Shown: piece by piece, positions 35,806 to 41,881 of the stretch | How the letters are laid out: the number at the start of each line of letters is the position of its first letter | Position numbering within the stretch: the first letter of the stretch is position 1 | Source of the DNA: an uncultured Pseudanabaenaceae cyanobacterium | Lineage (GTDB): Bacteria; Cyanobacteriota; Cyanobacteriia; PCC-9006; JAAUQQ01 | Length of the DNA: 41,881 nt | Assembly (NCBI GenBank): GCA_938021205.1 | Contig: CALIGI010000036.1 | Location: 1 to 41,881, forward strand | Direction: 5' to 3' | Position numbers and translations under genes: made by a program | The notes under the pieces: model-generated | Database searches by the model: none | Seen by the model: only the letters and a program-made list of their open reading frames with translations | What the model was told of the DNA's origin: nothing

Positions 35806-37080
35806 ATGTCTCAATCCTCATCCTCAGCCGGCCCAAAGATTGGCCCTAAAATTTGTATCTTGGGTGGAGGATTCGGTGGCTTGTATACCGCCCTGCGCCT
35901 AAGCCAACTTCCTTGGGATGACCATGTAGGCAAGCCCGAAATTACCTTGGTGGATCAAAACGATCGCTTTGTCTTCTTGCCCTTGCTCTATGAATTGCTC
36001 AGTCAGGAGCTGGAGAGCTGGGAGATTGCACCGCCGTTTGCAGAGCTGTTGGCAAATACCGAGGTGCGCTTTATCCAGGGCAAAGCCTCTAGCTTGAATT
36101 TGGATGACCAGCAGGTGCAGCTAGAGGGGGGGCAAACCCTGGCCTACGATCGCATCGTCCTGGCCGTTGGCGGAGAAACTCGCCTGGATATGGTTCCCGG
36201 TGCTGCGGACCATGCCATTCCCTTTAGAACCCTGGAAGATGCTTACCGCGTTGAGGAGCGGTTGCGGCAGTTGGAGCAGGCGTTAGCGGCCGGTCAGAAA
36301 AATCGGATTAGAGTGGCGATCGCGGGAGGTGGCTACAGCGGAGTGGAATTGGCCTGTAAGTTAGCCGAGCGCCTCGGTGACACAGGTCGAGTTCGCATCA
36401 TTGAAATGACGGACCAAATCCTGCGCAATTCTCCTGAATTTAATCGGGAATCTGCCCGTACAGCCTTAGAAAAACAAGGGGTTTGGCTGGATCTAGAAAC
36501 TCGAATTGAAGCAGTTAGAGCCCAGGAGAGTCGTGAGGATCACCCAGCAGATTCTGATCTTGTCATGGACCTAAAGTACAAGGAGCAACTGGATAGTATC
36601 CCGGTGGATTTGCTCCTCTGGACCGTCGGAACTTCGGTGGTTCCCCTGGTGAAGGATTTGCCTTTGCCCAAGAACGAGCGTCAACAAATCCTGGTCGACA
36701 ATACGCTGCAGGTGACTGAATATCCCAATCTATTCGCCCTGGGAGACTTAGCCTACGGTGTGGATGCTGATGGCCATCCCGTACCCCCCACAGCCCAGGC
36801 GGCCTTTCAGCAGGCGGACTATGCAGGTTGGAATGTGTGGGCTTCGCTTTGCCAAAAGCCTCTGCTGCCTTTTAGATACCAAAATCTAGGTGAGATGATG
36901 AGCTTGGGCAGTGATGCTGCAACCTTGACGGGGTTAGGTATTACCTTAAATGGCCCCCTCGCCCATGTGGCACGACGAATGATTTATCTTTACCGCATGC
37001 CCACCTTGGATCATCAGCTACGGGTAGGCTTTAACTGGATCACGAAGCCATTGCAAGACTTGCTCAAGGATGTTGCTTAG
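35806..37080 (+). CDS. ndbB: Type 2 NAD(P)H dehydrogenase, NdbB-like
   Basis: This single-subunit FAD enzyme oxidises NAD(P)H and reduces a quinone without pumping protons. NdbB in cyanobacteria has been linked to phylloquinone synthesis. The 424-aa protein has the FAD motif ICILGGGFGGLYTA (about 18-31), the second dinucleotide motif VAIAGGGYSGVELA near 168, and the C-terminal FAD contact LFALGDLAYG. There is no transmembrane anchor. The assignment to NdbB rather than NdbA or NdbC rests on the N-terminal wording GGGFGGLYTALRLSQLPW as I remember it, and should be tested. Confidence 0.85.
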   Translation: MSQSSSSAGPKIGPKICILGGGFGGLYTALRLSQLPWDDHVGKPEITLVDQNDRFVFLPLLYELLSQELESWEIAPPFAELLANTEVRFIQGKASSLNLDDQQVQLEGGQTLAYDRIVLAVGGETRLDMVPGAADHAIPFRTLEDAYRVEERLRQLEQALAAGQKNRIRVAIAGGGYSGVELACKLAERLGDTGRVRIIEMTDQILRNSPEFNRESARTALEKQGVWLDLETRIEAVRAQESREDHPADSDLVMDLKYKEQLDSIPVDLLLWTVGTSVVPLVKDLPLPKNERQQILVDNTLQVTEYPNLFALGDLAYGVDADGHPVPPTAQAAFQQADYAGWNVWASLCQKPLLPFRYQNLGEMMSLGSDAATLTGLGITLNGPLAHVARRMIYLYRMPTLDHQLRVGFNWITKPLQDLLKDVA

Positions 37081-37300
37081 GAACGGGGATTAAATTAGAC
37101 CGTCATGGGCCTCTTGTTGATTGGGGTGAAGCATGAAACCCAATCAGGGCAATAGCTTGAACTCCGGCTGGGTTGAGCTTGGATTATTGGCTTGCTGAAA
37201 CCTCGACCCAACCCAACGGTCATGAATATGGACTTACTCAATTCTCGTTCCTTAGCCAACCATCCAGGACGACCCCTCAAAGATAAAAAGGAAGCTCGAA

Positions 37301-37954
37301 ATGTCACCCAAAGAAAAGCGCCCAAAAGTTATCTTTGTTGATGCGGTGGGTACGTTGTTTGGCGTTCGTGGGGGCGTGGGCCAGGTTTATAGCAATATTG
37401 CGACCACGTTTGGCGTTACCCTCGACCCCGAGGAGCTAAATCGAGCTTTCATTGAAAGCTGGCAGGGGGCACCGCCCATGGCTTTTCCGGATGTGGTGGC
37501 TGAAGATCTGCATCGTCGAGAATTCCAGTGGTGGGGGAATATTGCCCTACAAACCTTTGGCAAAGTGGGGGCAATGCAGCAGTTTAAGGATTTCCCGGCA
37601 TTTTTTGCCTATCTCTACGATTACTTTGCGACAGCGGAGCCCTGGTTTTTGTATAACGATACCCTCGCGGCATTGCAATATTGGCGCAGTGAGGGGATTG
37701 AGCTAGGGGTAATTTCAAATTTTGATACGCGCATTCATCCGGTCTTGGAGAGTTTGGGACTGACAGAGTATTTCAAGTCAGTGACCATTTCAACTGAGGT
37801 GGGGGCTGCCAAGCCAAGTCCCCAGGTTTTTTTGAAGGCCTTGGATAAGCATGACTGCTCGCCTCGGGAGGCTTGGCATGTGGGGGATAGCTTGAAGGAG
37901 GATTATGAGGGAGCACGAAGCATTGGGATGCATGGGGTTTTGATTCAGCGTTGA
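37301..37954 (+). CDS. HAD-superfamily protein, HDHD3-like
   Basis: This 217-aa protein has HAD motif I VDAVGTLFG (nucleophile D14), motif II VISNFD, motif III Lys in AAKPSP and motif IV GDSLKEDYEGA. The usual general-acid Asp two residues after the nucleophile is Val16. The same kind of change occurs in the HDHD3 group, so phosphatase activity is uncertain. The cap is helical (about 22-100). A ribosome-binding site, AAGGAAG, precedes the ATG. It lies 220 bp after ndbB on the same strand. Confidence 0.82.
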   Translation: MSPKEKRPKVIFVDAVGTLFGVRGGVGQVYSNIATTFGVTLDPEELNRAFIESWQGAPPMAFPDVVAEDLHRREFQWWGNIALQTFGKVGAMQQFKDFPAFFAYLYDYFATAEPWFLYNDTLAALQYWRSEGIELGVISNFDTRIHPVLESLGLTEYFKSVTISTEVGAAKPSPQVFLKALDKHDCSPREAWHVGDSLKEDYEGARSIGMHGVLIQR

Positions 37955-38338
37955 ACTGCCCCCTTTCAGCTTCCCTTTAAGGTTTAGGGAAAGCGGTTGA
38001 TTGTATCGCTGTTGCATGCTGGTTGGGAGCAATTCTGCAATGTCTGCTGTAGAGGTCTTGGGGATTGAGCTGCAGGAGCTTGGCATTGATGAGGGGCATG
38101 GTGAATGGTCGAACTCAGGTTAAATGAAGGGTTGACCCAGGGCGAGCATTGGCTCCTTTATGGAAAATTCAAACAAATTCCTATTCCCTGGGAGAGGGAA
38201 TTAACTTGAGCAAAAAACAGCTTACAGTTGCGCCATTCAAAGTAGGATTAGTCTGATAAAGCCCCCAGAAAATCAGCATAACTAATGAGGTTGCTGCGGT
38301 ATATCACTGATTTTCAATTCCTCATGTGTTAGCCCCCC
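37955..38338. other. Gap between HAD gene and small membrane protein gene
   Basis: This 384-bp gap has weak dyads only: GCTTCCCT/AGGGAAAGC near 37969-37995, and ATTCCCT-GGGAG-AGGGAAT near 38178-38200. Neither has a T-run. No gene is recognised. Confidence 0.45.
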
Positions 38339-38701
38339 ATGAAGTTCTTCTTGGTTGTAGGTTTCAGTCCTATGCTTGCCCTTTTGTGTGTTGTTTTTAG
38401 CATCACTTTGATTGAGTGCGTGCTGCTCTCCAACGCAAGCGCAAAGCTTTATAACCCCGTCAGCTTGATTTCCATTGTTATTGCAGCGTTGCTTATGAGC
38501 AGTATTGCGATCGCCAACGGCTGGATCGCAGCCACGGGTTTTACCCTCACTTACATCACATTTTCCCTAGGGTTGATGTTGCTCAATGCCTCTCTCTATA
38601 GCCTGGAAACCCTATTTATTCCAATTCTGGGTTCTATTCTATTACTGGGGGAATTGGTCTTGCTGATTTTTCCAGCCCAAGCCCTGCTGCGCTTCAGCTA
38701 G
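38339..38701 (+). CDS. Small polytopic membrane protein of unknown function
   Basis: The 120-aa protein is strongly hydrophobic, with four predicted helices (about 4-28, 41-60, 63-86, 90-116). Charged residues are few: Lys2 and Lys37 near the start, and Glu26, Glu89 and Glu105 within or beside helices. The ATG is the first in frame. I recognise no family. It stands alone, followed by a broken gene on the other strand. Confidence 0.6.
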   Translation: MKFFLVVGFSPMLALLCVVFSITLIECVLLSNASAKLYNPVSLISIVIAALLMSSIAIANGWIAATGFTLTYITFSLGLMLLNASLYSLETLFIPILGSILLLGELVLLIFPAQALLRFS

Positions 38702-38781
38702 GCAGGTCAATGGGATATGGGGCTCCTAATATCCTGTATGTCGAAACGTTAGGGGGTAAGCATTGAGGCTGGAATCTTCAG

Positions 38782-39033
38782 TTAACGCGAGATAGTCTTT
38801 TGGCCCAATGCGATCGCCCCTAGGTCAGCTAATCCATTGATAGCTAGGCAACCCACAACACCGTTATCTTCAATATAAGGTCGTTTCTTCTTCGGAGCTT
38901 TGCTCAAATACTGCACCCCTGTCTGGACCTCAAAGGGCTGATCTGTCATGCGTAGATAGGTTTCCATCCGCATACAGAAAAGATTGGGATTGGGAATCCC
39001 CCAAACCGGATCAAATTCGTACAGCTTCAGCAT
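38782..39033 (-). pseudogene. Truncated glutathione S-transferase-like gene (metaxin/FAX type N-domain)
   Basis: The 83 codons begin like a thioredoxin-fold GST N-domain: LKLYEFDPVWGIPNPNLFC, METYLRM, and SKAPKKKRPYIEDNG. In intact members the last phrase is followed by a strand, a long helical C-domain and about 150 more residues. Here it jumps to GAIALGQKTISR and stops. That phrase resembles a later helix (AIAL..R), so an internal deletion plus a stop is likely. No continuation is found in other frames downstream. A short functional thioredoxin-like protein cannot be excluded. Confidence 0.65.
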
Positions 39034-39247
39034 GATGGAAAAGTTCTCCTAAATAATGGCCTAAACCAGCGATTCCATAGGAAGCCGCAGTTTCGCGATC
39101 GCAGTGAGTTGAGTCAAGAACGAGCCTTTTGTAGTTCTATTGTTCTATCTTTTCGCCATCCTTCACGACTCGTTTCCCAAAGCACCAACCCACATCTGTC
39201 CAGCCATGGCGCTATCCTAAACAGAGTCCCGCCTATCGCTGCTCCCG

Positions 39248-40570
39248 ATGAAAACTTCCGTTCGGGCTGAATACGCCCAACGCCGCGCTCAGCTACTCGA
39301 AAAGCTGGGCAGTAGCACTGCCATCTTCAACAGTGCTCCCCATGCTGTCATGCACAGCGATGTGGAATATAACTTCCGCCAAAACAGTGACTTTTATTAC
39401 CTCACCGGCTTCAATGAGCCCGGCTCCGTGCTCGTCCTGGCCCCCCACCACGAAGAACATAAGAGCATTCTCTTTGTGCGGCCCAAGGACAGCAAAGCCG
39501 AAACCTGGAGTGGCAGACGAACCGGCGTGGACCAGGCCAAGGAACTCTACGATGTCGATGAAGTGCTTCCCATTAACGAACTCAATGAGAAGCTGCCCGC
39601 TTATCTAAAAAAAGCCGATCGCATTTACTACCGTCTTGGCCATGATGAAGCTTTCAATGGCACCGTCATTCGTCATTGGCGCAAAGCCATGGCAGGCCAC
39701 CAAAAGCATGGCATTGGTCCCATGGCCCTGGAGCATTCTGGCCAACTCCTCGACAGCCTGCGCTTAATCAAAAGCGATTACGAGCTGGAGAAAATGCGCC
39801 GGGCGATTGCCATCTCCGCCGAGGCCCATAACCTGGCTATGGACCTGGCCAAACCTGGCCTATATGAATACGAAATTCAGGCCGAAATAGAACACCATTT
39901 CCGTAAACAGGGAGCTATGGGACCGGCTTACCCTTCCATCGTCGCCAGTGGAGATAATGCCTGTATCCTCCACTATGTCGAGAACGATCGCCAAATGCAG
40001 GAGGGTGATTTACTTCTGATTGATGCAGGCTGTTGCGTGGACTACTACAACGCCGATATCACGCGCACGTTCCCCATCAGCGGCAAGTTTAGTGAGGAGC
40101 AGCGTATTTTGTATGAGCTGGTGCTAGAGGCTCAGAAGGCCGCGATCGCCGCTGTCAAACCCGGCAACAACTTCAGCAGCTACCATGATGCCGCTGTCAA
40201 TACTCTCGTCGATGGCTTCCTCGAGCTGGGCTTTCTTAAAGGCGACAAAGCAGACATTATCAAAGACGAAAAGTACAAGCACTTGTATATGCATCGAACT
40301 GGCCATTGGCTAGGCCTAGATGTCCATGACGTCGGTTCCTACAAGCACAATGCCGAGGACTGGCGGCAGTTTCAAGCAGGCCAAGTGATCACCGTAGAAC
40401 CCGGCATCTACATTGGCCCTGGCCTAGCAGTGCCCGAAGACCAGCCTGCCATTCCAGAACGATGGCAGGGCATCGGTATTCGCATTGAAGACGACGTTCT
40501 GGTCACCGCCAAGGGCAACGAAGTTCTAACGGCTAGCGTCCCGAAGGAACTCTCGGATCTGGAGCATTGA
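39248..40570 (+). CDS. pepP: Xaa-Pro aminopeptidase (aminopeptidase P)
   Basis: This M24B metallopeptidase removes N-terminal residues before proline, using two Mn ions. The 440-aa length equals that of E. coli PepP. The ligands are D259 (LLIDAG), D270 (YYNADITRTF), H353 (RTGHWLG), E384 (VEPGIY) and E414 (IRIEDDVLV), in the expected order. H243, H353 and H360 provide the proton shuttle-type His residues. The gene ends 45 bp inside the 3' end of the convergent AAA-like gene. Confidence 0.95.
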   Translation: MKTSVRAEYAQRRAQLLEKLGSSTAIFNSAPHAVMHSDVEYNFRQNSDFYYLTGFNEPGSVLVLAPHHEEHKSILFVRPKDSKAETWSGRRTGVDQAKELYDVDEVLPINELNEKLPAYLKKADRIYYRLGHDEAFNGTVIRHWRKAMAGHQKHGIGPMALEHSGQLLDSLRLIKSDYELEKMRRAIAISAEAHNLAMDLAKPGLYEYEIQAEIEHHFRKQGAMGPAYPSIVASGDNACILHYVENDRQMQEGDLLLIDAGCCVDYYNADITRTFPISGKFSEEQRILYELVLEAQKAAIAAVKPGNNFSSYHDAAVNTLVDGFLELGFLKGDKADIIKDEKYKHLYMHRTGHWLGLDVHDVGSYKHNAEDWRQFQAGQVITVEPGIYIGPGLAVPEDQPAIPERWQGIGIRIEDDVLVTAKGNEVLTASVPKELSDLEH

Positions 40571-41446
40571 GGGGGGCTTGAGCGGAGCCTCTCCTGGGTT
40601 TCGGTTGAAATTGACCAGCATCAAAATTAAAACCGCTCCCAGAGAACAGGTCAGCATTGCCATCGTCAAATGGTAAATAGAGCGGTGGCTGCGACGATAG
40701 GGGTTTGGTCTGGGTGAGAAAGACTGCTCAGGCCGGTTCAATAATAAACAGTCTGTCCCACGATAGGTATTGGCACGCAATAGTGCTCGGTCCTGGAGCT
40801 CCGGATGGAGCACTTGCGCCACAGACTCCTCCTCCAAGCGAATACGGGGCTCAGCAAAAACACTTTCAATGGCGGCGACTGCTTCATCTCGCAAGCGAGC
40901 CTCTACGGTTCTAAAGGCGCGAGCCAGCCAGCGATGGTCAAAGACCTCACCATAAAAGCGATTACTCAGCGCCAAATATTCTCCATCTACCTTTGCTAAG
41001 CCAGACTGGACCAAGCGTAGCTGAACATAATTCCTCAAATTGACCCTGGGCTGACGCCCTGCCAGCAAACGCCGATAGAGCTTGAGCATTTGCACACTGC
41101 GGGGATCGTGGATCATGCATTTGCAAATCTCCCGCAAATGTCGCACTAACTCGGGATCGCGACAATTCTTGATGAGCTGAGTTTGCATATATTGATCCAC
41201 CCACCTTGCATCGCGATCGAAGACGGGGTGTGAATCGGGCAAAGGCTGGTCAGGAATGGCCCAGGAAGAGATAGGCCCTTGAATGAGCAACTCATAGAGC
41301 TGGTAGGTCAAAAAAGGTTGACCTCCAGTCCAATCTATAAGGCGCTGGGTAATTCGCTCAGGAGAAAGACTCGGTTGCAGTCGCTTGACGCGGCATTCAA
41401 AATTCTGAGCTACCTGGCTAGCAAGATAGCTGGGACGTTGGCGCAT
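40526..41446 (-). pseudogene. C-terminal part of an AAA-like domain protein; ATPase core missing
   Basis: The 306-aa frame begins at LASQVAQNFECRV and carries the LIDWTGGQPFLTYQLYELL motif. This, with the following helical region, is typical of the second half of cyanobacterial AAA_35-like proteins. One transmembrane helix lies at about 263-282. The Walker A/B half that normally precedes is absent: the frame meets a stop 16 codons upstream, and no other frame up to 41717 looks like a P-loop. It is either a decayed gene or a stand-alone paralogue. It overlaps pepP at the 3' ends. Confidence 0.6.
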
Positions 41447-41717
41447 GAGTCCTGGGGGAAGGGCGACTTCAAGATTATAGGGTTTCTCTCTTCACAAATT
41501 ATTGAATCCTTAATTAAGGAAAACAGTCCGTTGATGACTATCGTTTGATTGTAGGGAATGAGACAGTAAATCAACCCAATCGCTAATGTGTGATAAAGCA
41601 CTCGTCAAAACAAAGATGAGGTAAAGCTAGGTCGATTGCCATCGAGTTTGTGATGATGTTCATATTAGTTGGATGAAGTCTGGGGGGTGCCAGTGTCTCC
41701 AGGATTGTCTCTATGTC

Positions 41718-41881
41718 ACCTGAGTTCGACAGCCAAACAGCCAACCTCTTTCCCTAGCCCTTACTCCTAAAGGAGCAAGGGAACCGAACGCAAAATCGAG
41801 GCTTTCAGCTTCGCTTGGTTCCCCGCTCCTTTAGGAGAGGGGCTAGGGGAGAGGATGCATTGCTTCTTGTCGAATTCAGGT
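41718..41881. mobile_element. MITE copy 2, 164 bp, ends at window edge
   Basis: The sequence runs from ACCTGAGTTCGACAG to CGAATTCAGGT at the last base and matches copy 1 almost throughout. Differences cluster in the central loop (about 41797-41822). The left flank is TATGTC (41712-41717), so the same six bases are expected just beyond the window if this copy also made a target duplication. Confidence 0.88.

Overview
The window comes from a cyanobacterium. The best evidence is a complete psaD (photosystem I subunit II), an NdbB-like type 2 NAD(P)H dehydrogenase, Ser/Thr kinases of cyanobacterial architecture, and many copies of the HIP1 octamer GCGATCGC scattered through the genes (for example 1124-1131 and 2408-2415). 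Base composition is near balanced. The species cannot be named from this sequence. DnaE is encoded in one uninterrupted gene, so this is not a lineage in which dnaE is split by the well-known cyanobacterial split intein.

Layout. Positions 1-330 hold only G/C-rich repeats. Next come topA (-), a GNAT acetyltransferase (+), a membrane-anchored Ser/Thr kinase (-), a cyanobacterial protein of unknown function (+), a formyltransferase-fold protein that has lost catalytic residues (-), gcvP (-) and gcvH (-). Strong hairpin terminators follow gcvP and gcvH. A + strand block carries dprA and a pxpB/pxpC-like pair. After a small helical protein and a gene-poor stretch, a long - strand block carries a soluble GAF histidine kinase, a PP2C phosphatase, an FHA-Ser/Thr kinase and dnaE. 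The order of transcription is from high to low coordinate.

An rluE-like pseudouridine synthase (-) is divergent from psaD (+). Then come trpE (+), a 163-bp MITE with target-site duplication, an SLC45-like MFS transporter (+), a dynamin/Era-like GTPase with a DUF697-type tail (-), and an A+T-richer gene for a DUF4347/delta-60/FG-GAP repeat protein (+). The rest of the window holds a small unknown protein (-), ndbB (+), a HAD-fold protein (+), a small membrane protein (+), a broken GST-like gene (-), an aminopeptidase P gene (+), a truncated AAA-like protein gene (-), and a second MITE copy that ends on the last base of the window.

How the genes fit together. Most are housekeeping genes: DNA topology and replication, DNA uptake, the glycine cleavage system, Trp synthesis, 5-oxoproline or urea-type chemistry, and photosystem I. 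A second theme is phospho-signalling, with two Ser/Thr kinases, one PP2C phosphatase and one histidine kinase. The PP2C and the FHA-kinase are adjacent, both carry Cys-rich zinc-ribbon-like motifs, and look like an antagonistic pair. I found no CRISPR array, rRNA, tRNA, prophage or complete insertion sequence. The most unusual items are the MITE family, the degenerate formyltransferase, the DUF4347 repeat protein, the intein-free DnaE, and several gene remnants in the gaps. None of these amounts to a clear new multi-gene system.
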